In this document: in pieces, positions 9,184 to 15,844 of the stretch | How the letters are laid out: each line of letters opens with the position of its first letter | Numbering within the stretch: the first letter of the stretch is position 1 | Assembly: GCA_020635135.1 (NCBI GenBank) | Contig: JACKAJ010000015.1 | Coordinates: forward strand, 806,001-870,000 | Reading direction: 5' to 3' | Origin: Halobacteriovoraceae bacterium | Lineage (GTDB): Bacteria > Bdellovibrionota > Bacteriovoracia > Bacteriovoracales > Bacteriovoracaceae | Length of the DNA stretch: 64,000 nt | The notes under the pieces: model-generated | What the model was told of the DNA's origin: nothing | Databases searched by the model: none | The model's input: the letters and a program-made list of their open reading frames with translations, nothing else | Translations under genes and position numbers: made by a program

Positions 9184-9792
9184 GTGGCCACAAAAAGAAA
9201 AAAGAAAGCAACTAAAGCTAAGAAAAAAGTAAAAAAAACAACTAAGAAGAAAAAAGCGACAAAGAAAAAAGTGACTAAGAAAAAAAAGAAAGTTACGAAA
9301 AAGAAAAAAGCTACGAAAAAGAAAAAAGCTACGAAAAAGAAAAAAGCTACGAAAAAGAAGAAAGCTACGAAAAAGAAGAAAAAGAAAGTTGCTAAGAAGA
9401 AGAAAACTGCAAAGAAAAAAGTAGCGAAGAAAAAGCCCGCTAAAAAAGCTAAATCAACAGTCGTTGTGACTGAAGAAAAAATTGTTGTTTCAGCTGATAT
9501 TTATCCTAATTCTGCACCTGCAGCTAAAGCAACAGAAGGTGATGAAGAACTAGAATCATTCACAGAATCTGAATCAAGTTCATCTGAGAACACTCAGGGA
9601 ATGCTCTCAGATGAATATAATCCAGACGACGAGCAAGACGAAGAGTTTGGCTATGGATGGGATTATAACGACAATTTTGACTCCATCGAAGAAGCTGATG
9701 ATGATGAAGAATTATTGGATGAAGATGCGGCTTACGCTAAAGGAAGAGCTAAATCAGCTCCAATTATGGATGACGAGGACGATTCATACTAA
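9184..9792 (+). CDS. Lys-rich histone H1-like protein with acidic tail
   Basis: Bipartite protein. About the first 95 residues are almost pure K/A/T/V repeats (TKKKKA units), as in histone H1-like or AlgP/Hc-type bacterial chromatin proteins. The rest is strongly acidic (runs of D/E and S) and ends in DDEDDSY. I prefer the GTG at 9184 over the frame's first ATG at 9121: AAGGA sits 8 bases upstream and the product then begins MATKRKKK, the usual form. The basic half should bind DNA or RNA non-specifically; the acidic half may mask it or bind partners. Spacing to the glutaredoxin gene is 9 bp, suggesting one transcript. Confidence 0.8.
   Translation: MATKRKKKATKAKKKVKKTTKKKKATKKKVTKKKKKVTKKKKATKKKKATKKKKATKKKKATKKKKKKVAKKKKTAKKKVAKKKPAKKAKSTVVVTEEKIVVSADIYPNSAPAAKATEGDEELESFTESESSSSENTQGMLSDEYNPDDEQDEEFGYGWDYNDNFDSIEEADDDEELLDEDAAYAKGRAKSAPIMDDEDDSY
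9295..9384 (+). repeat. 18-bp tandem repeat coding TKKKKA
   Basis: Four near-identical 18-bp units (9295-9366) plus a degenerate fifth (to 9384), all in frame, each encoding T-K-K-K-K-A. Units one to three are identical; unit four carries a silent AAA/AAG change. Slippage or unequal crossover would change the length of the basic domain without breaking the frame. Confidence 0.9.
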
Positions 9793-9801
9793 AGGATCAA
9801 C

Positions 9802-10053
9802 TTGTCTTATAAATTAGAACTATACTATTTTGAACAATGTCCTTTTTGCCAAGTCGTCTTAGAAAAGATACAAAGACTAGGCTTGAAGGATATTGTTTTC
9901 AAAAATACCCTCGAAAACAGAGATTATTCAAACAAACTCTATCAAGATACAGGGAGGAGAACAGTTCCCTGCTTGTATATTAATGACAAACCCATGCATG
10001 AATCGTCAGATATCATTGCCTGGCTAGAAAAACACAAAAACGAGTTAACTTAA
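9802..10053 (+). CDS. Glutaredoxin
   Basis: 83-residue thioredoxin-fold protein with a dithiol active site CPFC at residues 13-16 and the cis-proline motif TVP at 54-56, both diagnostic of glutaredoxins. It would reduce protein disulfides or glutathionylated proteins in the cytoplasm; there is no signal peptide. The start is TTG at 9802, set by AAAGGA five bases upstream and by the normal beta-strand beginning (YKLELYYFEQC). It follows the histone-like gene by 9 bp and precedes the HD hydrolase by 3 bp, so it is likely operonic. Length is normal for the GrxC class. Confidence 0.9.
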   Translation: MSYKLELYYFEQCPFCQVVLEKIQRLGLKDIVFKNTLENRDYSNKLYQDTGRRTVPCLYINDKPMHESSDIIAWLEKHKNELT

Positions 10054-10056
10054 AAA

Positions 10057-11343
10057 ATGGAAATCAGAGATCCCGTTCATGGTTCAATTCAAATTAGTCA
10101 ATTTGAAGTTCCCATTATTGAACACCCATTCTTTCAAAGATTGCGAAATATAAAACAACTGGGTTTTTCAGAATATATTTTTCCCGGTGCGACCCATACA
10201 CGCTATATTCACTCTATTGGGGTGATGCATACGGCTTCCATGGTTTTTGATAAACTTTTTAATCACGTTGCCCCGTCTAAAGAACTCGAACGACTAAAAG
10301 AAACAGTGAAACTTGCGGCCCTTTTGCACGATATCGGTCATGCGCCTCTAAGTCATTCAACTGAAGTCGTAATGCCCCAACTCTCGAAACTTCAAATTCC
10401 AAAAAGGTTCCATTTAAGCTCACAAGATCGTCAGGCTAATCACGAAGACTATACTGTCAAAGCTATTGTCGATAGTTTTTTTACAGAATCATTTGCTGAA
10501 GCTACTCATCACTATGGAGTAGACCCTAATTGTATTGCAGAGTTGATACTTGGAACCACTACCGATCCACAATATTTTACTTTAAACGGAACGAATTATT
10601 TTCCATTATTTCACCAGCTCATTTCTTCTGAAATGGATTGTGATCGCATGGATTACCTGTTGCGCGATAGTTATTTTTGTGGAGTAAGTTATGGAAAATA
10701 TGATCTCGATTGGATCATCGACAATTTAAAAAGTGCCGTTATCGATAACAAAGCTTTTTTAGCCATTTCAGAAAGGGCCCTGACCACTTTTGATGATTTT
10801 CTTTTAAGTCGTTTTCATATGTTTATCATGGTTTACTTTCATTACCGAGCCGTTTGCTTGGAGCAAATGACCTATCGCTATTTTGATGAAGAGCCCGAAG
10901 AGTATCGAATACCTGCAGAAATCCACGAATATCTTAAACACGATGATCACTATCTCCAAGAAGTGCTTCGGTCTAGTGAAAATCGTTGGGCCAAAAAGAT
11001 TACCAAAAACCAGATTCCGAGAAAACTTTTTGAGTGCTTTGGAAATAATGATGCTCATAAAAAAGAAAGTATACTCGAACTTTTGGATAACAATGGTATT
11101 GAATACATTCTCTGTGAATCCAGTGGAAGACTTTCAAAATACTATTCCACTCTGAAAGAACCACGCGAATCATTCCCTATGAAAGTGGCCAAACAGTATG
11201 GAGAAATTTATATTGATATTAATGAAGCAACTGATCTTTTTTCAAAATACAGCCATGCTCATGCAGTTAGTAGAATTCACGCAGATCTTGACGACAATAA
11301 TCAAGAATTAGTTCAAAAGATCCATGCTATAATTCAAGAATGA
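10057..11343 (+). CDS. HD superfamily phosphohydrolase (dNTPase-like)
   Basis: 428 residues with an N-terminal HD domain: the metal ligand H52 in RYIHSIGV, H91-D92 in LLHDIGHAPLSH and a later Asp in SSEMDCDRMDYLLRDS. The opening IRDPVHGSI and the HDIGH..LSH pattern are those of the COG1078 family related to SAMHD1 and dGTP triphosphohydrolases. The likely reaction is hydrolysis of deoxynucleoside triphosphates, though nucleotide specificity cannot be read from the sequence. Cytoplasmic, without membrane segments. Its stop overlaps the ATG of the next gene. Confidence 0.88.
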   Translation: MEIRDPVHGSIQISQFEVPIIEHPFFQRLRNIKQLGFSEYIFPGATHTRYIHSIGVMHTASMVFDKLFNHVAPSKELERLKETVKLAALLHDIGHAPLSHSTEVVMPQLSKLQIPKRFHLSSQDRQANHEDYTVKAIVDSFFTESFAEATHHYGVDPNCIAELILGTTTDPQYFTLNGTNYFPLFHQLISSEMDCDRMDYLLRDSYFCGVSYGKYDLDWIIDNLKSAVIDNKAFLAISERALTTFDDFLLSRFHMFIMVYFHYRAVCLEQMTYRYFDEEPEEYRIPAEIHEYLKHDDHYLQEVLRSSENRWAKKITKNQIPRKLFECFGNNDAHKKESILELLDNNGIEYILCESSGRLSKYYSTLKEPRESFPMKVAKQYGEIYIDINEATDLFSKYSHAHAVSRIHADLDDNNQELVQKIHAIIQE

Positions 11344-12005
11344 ATAGAATTTTATTTTATATTTCTTTTGTTGCTATTTATCTCGCCATGTCGAAATCCT
11401 TTGGGCCGGATAACACAGGAATCGAGTACATACGACGGGCCAAAGATTTGAGCTCTCTTATTTATAAAGCCCCGGCAACTGCTATTCTCACTCAAAATTT
11501 TACAAAAGGTTACTTGATAAAAACTTATTATCAAAAATATAAAATTATTTACGGATTCCAACCTTCCCGTGAAGTCGTGGTTCGAACGAAGAGAAGTTTT
11601 GCAGAATACACTAAAAAATATGTGGGAATGTCGCTATTTCGCATAGACTCGAATGGTTCAATCAACACCACTCCCATGCCTCCTGGATCGCTATATATTG
11701 GTAATAGACAGTTTGGAAAATGGACTTTCGAACATGGGGAGTATTCTTGGAAGTTTTACGGAGCCTATAAAAACTTCCCCAAGCATTTTGGGTGGGGTGA
11801 ATTCAAGCCAACTAAAACATTCTACAAGGCCATCACTGAAAATCTCGAAAAAGGCCTCCCATTTACTGGGCTCAACCATGAATTTGGTCAGGGAGGAGAG
11901 ATTACAGAAAAATATATTCCCAGTGATACTCGCAGATTTGGAATAGATCAGATAAAATTAAATACGTTAATTAGTGAATATTTTAAGACCAATTATACTT
12001 TTTAG
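11340..12005 (+). CDS. Secreted protein of unknown function
   Basis: 221 residues starting with ATG inside the stop of the HD hydrolase gene (4-bp overlap). Residues 1-18 form a plausible signal peptide or anchor (MNRILFYISFVAIYLAMS). The mature part has no Cys, many aromatic residues (around WTFEHGEYSWKFYGAYKNF) and a beta-rich look; a Gly-rich GHEFGQGG-like turn lies near residue 188 (NHEFGQGGE). I recognise no family. Position suggests cotranscription with the upstream hydrolase and the downstream membrane protein, so a shared envelope role is possible but unproven. Confidence 0.7.
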   Translation: MNRILFYISFVAIYLAMSKSFGPDNTGIEYIRRAKDLSSLIYKAPATAILTQNFTKGYLIKTYYQKYKIIYGFQPSREVVVRTKRSFAEYTKKYVGMSLFRIDSNGSINTTPMPPGSLYIGNRQFGKWTFEHGEYSWKFYGAYKNFPKHFGWGEFKPTKTFYKAITENLEKGLPFTGLNHEFGQGGEITEKYIPSDTRRFGIDQIKLNTLISEYFKTNYTF

Positions 12006-12011
12006 AGTCCT

Positions 12012-12914
12012 ATGGAAGAAATACTCGATCGCTTTTTTTTAAGAATACTTTTTGCCATTTTTACGTTCGTATTATTGTTTATTTATAAATATTTTCATTA
12101 CTTTCTCTATCCCAATGGTAAAAAACAGCTCAAGAAAATCTTTAATCCGATCGCCAACCCTCCAGATACTCTGCACTTTTTATCAAGACTGCTCGGGATT
12201 GCGTTTATCTTCTCCACTTTAGAGTTTAATTTTTACTACTCGCTTTGGGTTGGTATTTTTCATATTTTTACTATGGGAATTATTACTATATGCTTGTATC
12301 TCATTTCTGTTTATCTTGCAGAAAGCATTATCCTTTATAAGTTTGATTATGTTGATGAAATTCTCAAAAGAGAAAATTATAGCTATTCCATTATAAGTTT
12401 CACGATTAACATTTGTATTGCGCTTTTAATAAGACAAATTCTCTCTGAGTCTGAAAACTCGTTGGTTATTCTCTCAATGCTTTGGCTCTACTCTATCGTC
12501 ATATTCGGCTTTTCAACAAAACTCTTTGAATTTTACTCTCACTATTCATTTAACAAACAACTCATTCAACAAAATCTAGGACTCTCTTTTAGCTATTCCG
12601 GGTATATTTTGGGAAATACAATTCTCATCTCCATGGCTTTTGACCAAGACCATTACGATATTAAATCTTATTCTTTAAGAGTTATTCTCAAACTTCTTTT
12701 AAGTGCCATCATACTTCCTCTTTTTGTTATGATTCTCTACAAAATCTTTGCTATCAAAAGAGACAAGAAAAGTTTTTATAAACTCCTCGACTCTGATCCA
12801 AAAGCGTCTATCGGTATTGGGCTCCTGGAAGGAACTGTGTACATTGGATCGGCCCTGCTCACATCCATGATCACGCATAAGATTAATTTTGGTGGAATTT
12901 TTCCGTATCTTTAG
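12012..12914 (+). CDS. Polytopic membrane protein, possibly DUF350-like
   Basis: 300-residue integral membrane protein with roughly eight hydrophobic helices. Three regions share a pattern in which a short polar stretch with N or D is followed by small residues and a hydrophobic helix: ILKRENYSYSIISF, IQQNLGLSFSYSGYILG and LLDSDPKASIGIGLLEG. That resembles the 'GNxAxAxxLaG' repeat of DUF350 (YjfL) proteins, so I suggest a divergent DUF350-like protein; this is tentative. Six bases separate it from the previous gene. Its TAG stop lies inside the left arm of the 190-bp palindromic element, so insertion of that element may have trimmed or replaced the original C-terminus. Confidence 0.65.
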   Translation: MEEILDRFFLRILFAIFTFVLLFIYKYFHYFLYPNGKKQLKKIFNPIANPPDTLHFLSRLLGIAFIFSTLEFNFYYSLWVGIFHIFTMGIITICLYLISVYLAESIILYKFDYVDEILKRENYSYSIISFTINICIALLIRQILSESENSLVILSMLWLYSIVIFGFSTKLFEFYSHYSFNKQLIQQNLGLSFSYSGYILGNTILISMAFDQDHYDIKSYSLRVILKLLLSAIILPLFVMILYKIFAIKRDKKSFYKLLDSDPKASIGIGLLEGTVYIGSALLTSMITHKINFGGIFPYL

Positions 12915-13099
12915 GGCGTGTTCTCATTTCAAATTCTGGCTGCAAAGTCTATTTTTCTTCGCGATAGAAGCATTTTCGTCATCGAATTTTCTGCGACTTA
13001 AGCCCTGGCTAAGCCTCAAAAATTCGCTCCTCAACTACTCCTCTAGCTTGAAAACTAAACTTTTCGCTTCAAAATTTGAAATGAGAACACGCCCTAAAG
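12909..13099. mobile_element. 190-bp long palindromic element (MITE-like)
   Basis: Perfect inverted terminal arms of 27 bp (12909-12935 and 13073-13099, outer end CTTTAGGGCGTGTTC) bound the element. The interior is an imperfect palindrome as well: CGAATTTT pairs with AAAAATTCG, and a central CTTAAGCC/GGCTAAG stem lies near 13000. The whole unit could fold into one long hairpin. It carries no gene. Both flanking convergent genes end with a TAG supplied by an arm, so it lies exactly on the two 3' ends and probably acts as their shared terminator. Non-autonomous element or bulky REP-type repeat are the likely classes. Confidence 0.8.
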
Positions 13100-13519
13100 T
13101 TTTTCGTAGAAGTCATTCAGCATATTTTTAATTCGAAGCAATTCGACTTCGCCAATTTTATGAATGTACTGGGATTCAATTTCGACAATCGCCTCACGCA
13201 AACTCATGCGAAAGCGCTCGCCTAATTCTGTGAAATATATTCGCTGCTCGCGCTTGTCGTGGACGCCTTGAACTTTTTTAAGATAGCCCCGTTTAACGAG
13301 TTCGTTAACATGGCTAGTCATTGTTTGTTTTTTGAGATTGCAGGCAGAACCAATCATTTTCAGTGACGGTCCGTCGGTTTCTGCTACAAAAATGAGTATT
13401 TCAAGAAAACTGGCCCGGAGGTCACTAAAACCCTTACTTTCTAAGTATTTTAAAACTTGGGTAGAATAGATTCTATAGATCTTCTTGAGTAAAGACCCTA
13501 TTTCTGAAACTGTATTCAT
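13094..13519 (-). CDS. MarR family transcriptional regulator
   Basis: 141-residue winged-helix regulator. The recognition region reads MIGSACNLKKQTMTSHVNELVKRGYL and is followed by the wing DKREQRIYFTELG, whose D-x-R pair is the MarR hallmark. Long N- and C-terminal helices would form the dimer interface. AGGA precedes the ATG closely. An inverted repeat just upstream (13534-13561) is a candidate autoregulatory operator. There is no cotranscribed target gene, so the regulon lies elsewhere. The TAG stop is contributed by the palindromic element at the 3' end. Confidence 0.92.
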   Translation of the reverse strand: MNTVSEIGSLLKKIYRIYSTQVLKYLESKGFSDLRASFLEILIFVAETDGPSLKMIGSACNLKKQTMTSHVNELVKRGYLKKVQGVHDKREQRIYFTELGERFRMSLREAIVEIESQYIHKIGEVELLRIKNMLNDFYEKL

Positions 13520-13533
13520 TTTCCTAAACCTCT

Positions 13534-13561
13534 ATATACCGCCTAATGGAAGGGGGTATAT
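13534..13561. promoter_or_regulatory. Putative MarR operator
   Basis: Inverted repeat ATATACC (13534-13540) and GGTATAT (13555-13561), centres 21 bp apart (two helical turns), 15 bp upstream of the MarR start. A second smaller GTAT/ATAC symmetry lies just beyond it. MarR regulators usually bind such palindromes in their own promoter; binding here is inferred. Confidence 0.5.
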
Positions 13562-13647
13562 CTCCTCGTGGTATGAAAATAATACTTTTATAATTTTTAC
13601 TTGTAAAGACTCAAGCTTACCCCGGTTTTAGAAAACTTCTTAAATCC

Positions 13648-14058
13648 TTGCCATTGACGTTGACTTCGCCGTCGCTCTCGCCAGTTGGAGAATACTATGC
13701 TCAAGCAGCTCAACCATGAAAAACTTGAAGTCTATCAGTGTTCTATCGAGTTTTTAAGTATTATCGCTGGATTGCTTTAAGGAATTCCAAGAAATAATGG
13801 AGAAATTAAAAATCAACTAAGACGTTCGAGCTTATCAATTCCGCAGAATATTTCAGAGGGCTATGGGAAATTTCAGAAAAGAGATAGAGCGAGATTTTAT
13901 GATATTGCTCGAGGTTCAGCGCATGAGTCAGGGGCCATTCTTGATATTTGCAATGAACTGAATTTAATTGAGTATAGTAGGTATACTCGTTAACCTGAGT
14001 CAACACGAGAGAACGAATTGACTGGCGAAGGCGACGGCGAAGTCAACGTCAATGGCAA
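13648..14058. mobile_element. IVS-like unit: inverted repeats around an S23-type gene
   Basis: Left arm 13648-13685 and right arm 14021-14058 are 38-nt inverted repeats matching at 36 of 38 positions (core GACGTTGACTTCGCCGTCG). They enclose a decayed four-helix-bundle (S23/IVP) gene. In several bacteria, 23S rRNA intervening sequences have this layout: a long terminal stem plus an optional S23-type ORF. Here the unit stands alone in an intergenic region with no rRNA around it. Confidence 0.75.
13697..13993 (+). pseudogene. Four-helix-bundle (S23/IVP family) protein, nonsense-disrupted
   Basis: Reading from the ATG at 13697 gives an N-terminus with HEKLEVYQ, then TAA at 13778-13780. The same frame continues with NQLRRSSLSIPQNISEGYGK and RARFYDIARGSAHES to a stop at 13991. 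These are the conserved landmarks of the 23S-rRNA intervening-sequence (S23) four-helix-bundle family: LRRAa-SIP-NIAEG and rFl-iArGS-E. The last helix is also shorter than usual. One in-frame stop without a frameshift suggests recent decay, or a real stop with restart; I saw no good ribosome site after it. The role of this family is poorly known. Confidence 0.85.
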
Positions 14059-14192
14059 CGATTCTTAAACTCTAGTCATACTCTCATTTATATAAATTAC
14101 ACAGGCTAAAAAAAACTGTTGATTTGTACAGTTCTATTAGGATAGATCGCTTATTAAGCTTAAACATTAATTTAATGAAAACGGAGGATATT

Positions 14193-14627
14193 ATGAAGAA
14201 GTTAATTATAGGAACTATTGCATGTTTAATGGCAAATTGGGGGATCTGTCAGATTCATACCCCATTGGAAATATCTGACGCTTCTCTACAGGCTCAGAAA
14301 TTATATTCTGCAATGAACACTCAATCTGATGTGGAAATAAGCATGAATGAACAAAGGGTAATAGAAATTGCTAAAGAGATGATTGATAGAAATTACAGTA
14401 ATAATAAAGTTTATATTAAAGAAATTCATAAAGTATCAAGAGAGTTAGGTGAATTAAAGTGTTCCTCTTATGAAATTCTTATTTCCGGCGAGAATCAGGA
14501 CATCGGAGGTTATGCTGATTCATTGAAACTACAAAAAAAGAAGCAAATCATTTATGGGTTCCTAGCTTCTTCCCATTCGCTAGGAGCATCTATTTATAAA
14601 GGCTATAAGTGTGTCATTAATCCCTAG
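14193..14627 (+). CDS. Small secreted protein, orphan
   Basis: 144 residues from the ATG at 14193, which has GGAGG at ideal spacing; the 23 codons upstream in the same frame are not supported. A signal peptide (MKKLIIGTIACLMANWGIC) directs export. Cys18, C-terminal to the hydrophobic core, could be a lipobox-like Cys, but GI-C is a weak match. The mature part is charged and helical with two later Cys residues (KCSS and YKCVI) that could form a disulfide. No family is recognised. It lies between the IVS-like unit and a cassette-type hairpin repeat and has no operon partner, typical of an acquired gene. Confidence 0.7.
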   Translation: MKKLIIGTIACLMANWGICQIHTPLEISDASLQAQKLYSAMNTQSDVEISMNEQRVIEIAKEMIDRNYSNNKVYIKEIHKVSRELGELKCSSYEILISGENQDIGGYADSLKLQKKKQIIYGFLASSHSLGASIYKGYKCVINP

Positions 14628-14641
14628 ATCAGAAATCACGA

Positions 14642-14738
14642 GCTGAGATTTTTATTTCAAGAATCTCAGCCAAACCCCAGAATTTAGCCATTTTTACCAA
14701 AAGCTCAGAATTAAATAAAAGACACCCGGTCAAAATTC
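14642..14738 (+). repeat. Cassette-type hairpin repeat, copy at 14.7 kb
   Basis: A 9-bp perfect stem (14642-14650 with 14662-14670) encloses the 11-nt loop TTTATTTCAAG. CAAACCCC follows, then a variable spacer and a conserved 3' block starting AGCTCAGAATTAAATAAAAG and ending GGTCAAAATTC. It lies 14 bp after the stop of the secreted orphan and just before the end of convergent rodA, so it could terminate both. Three relatives on the opposite strand lie at 27.95, 29.19 and 30.39 kb. Confidence 0.85.
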
Positions 14739-14743
14739 TTTCT

Positions 14744-15844
14744 TTAAAAAATCGAACGCGAGTTACTGATCGACGTCGCAAGACCAATACAAATCCCAAA
14801 AGTGATTAAGCTCGATCCTCCGTAGGACATAAAGGGAAGCGGGAGCCCGACAATGGGAAGAAGCCCAGAGACCATCGCCATGTTAATAAAGGTGTGCCAA
14901 AAGAAAATGGCCATCAACCCCACACAAAACACGGAATCAAAAACATTTGTGACAGATCGAGCGAGCCAAAGAAATCTCAAGAAGAGAATGCAGTAGAGCA
15001 TGATCAAAAGAATTGAGCCAAAGAGGCCGTGCTCTTCGTTGAAAATGGAAAATACAAAGTCCGTATGGTTTTCGGGAAGAAAATTAAGAGAGGCTTGAGA
15101 AGATTTGAGATATCCTTTTCCGAATATTCTCCCCGAGCCAATCGCGATTTCAGATTGAATAGCATTGTATCCTGAACCTTTAGCATCTTGATAAGGATTG
15201 ATAAAAGTTTGAATTCGCTTTCTTTGGTATTCCTTCAACCCGAATTTATACATGACAGATCCCGCGAGTGCTGCCAAAAGAACAACTTTGAAGATCGCAC
15301 TCCACTTAAGTTTTCGATAATAAATAATCATAGAAAATATAAGTAACAGGATAAGTCCAGTTCCCAAGTCCGGTTGAGCAATAATGAGGATTGCTGGAAT
15401 AAAAGTCAAAACACCAGGAACGACCAATTGTTTGAATGAAATTTCATCGTAAGGAGAATTTCCTGAGAACCAGCGCGCTAAAACAAAGACCAAGGATAAT
15501 TTCATAAACTCCGAGGGCTGAAATCGAATAACTCCAAACGATAACCATCGTTGCGCTCCCATCCCCACTTTACCTAAAACTAAAACTAAAATGAGAAGAA
15601 AGACATTAATCGCATAAAAATAATAAGCAATTCGATAAAAGTTTTTAGAATTGATAAGGCTAACGGCAAAGCCTACCATCATTGATAGTATAAAATAAAG
15701 CATTTGTGCTTTATAAAGTCCTGAAGTGCTTTGATTGTAAGTTGCTGAATAGAGATTGAGAATACCAATAAAGAAGATAGCTGCCATTCCTATAAAAAAG
15801 CTTACGTCATATTTTTTAAAGACTTCTTCAACATTAAATTTCAA
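14744..15844 (-). CDS. rodA: Rod shape-determining protein RodA (SEDS glycosyltransferase)
   Basis: 366-residue SEDS-family membrane protein with about ten transmembrane helices. It polymerises glycan strands from lipid II in the elongasome together with PBP2. Family landmarks are present: QPDLGTGLILL, the loop NEEHGLFGSI and PFMSYGGSSL near the end. It overlaps the end of the PBP2 gene by 11 bp, the standard mrdA-rodA order. FtsW is the paralogue to exclude, but the adjacent PBP2 and mreCD favour RodA. Its 3' end faces the cassette-type hairpin repeat. Confidence 0.95.
   Translation of the reverse strand: MKFNVEEVFKKYDVSFFIGMAAIFFIGILNLYSATYNQSTSGLYKAQMLYFILSMMVGFAVSLINSKNFYRIAYYFYAINVFLLILVLVLGKVGMGAQRWLSFGVIRFQPSEFMKLSLVFVLARWFSGNSPYDEISFKQLVVPGVLTFIPAILIIAQPDLGTGLILLLIFSMIIYYRKLKWSAIFKVVLLAALAGSVMYKFGLKEYQRKRIQTFINPYQDAKGSGYNAIQSEIAIGSGRIFGKGYLKSSQASLNFLPENHTDFVFSIFNEEHGLFGSILLIMLYCILFLRFLWLARSVTNVFDSVFCVGLMAIFFWHTFINMAMVSGLLPIVGLPLPFMSYGGSSLITFGICIGLATSISNSRSIF

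Noticed and set aside
9295..9384. Regular short repeats as a possible CRISPR array
   Set aside because: The units are contiguous, without spacers, and in frame, coding TKKKKA in the histone-like gene.
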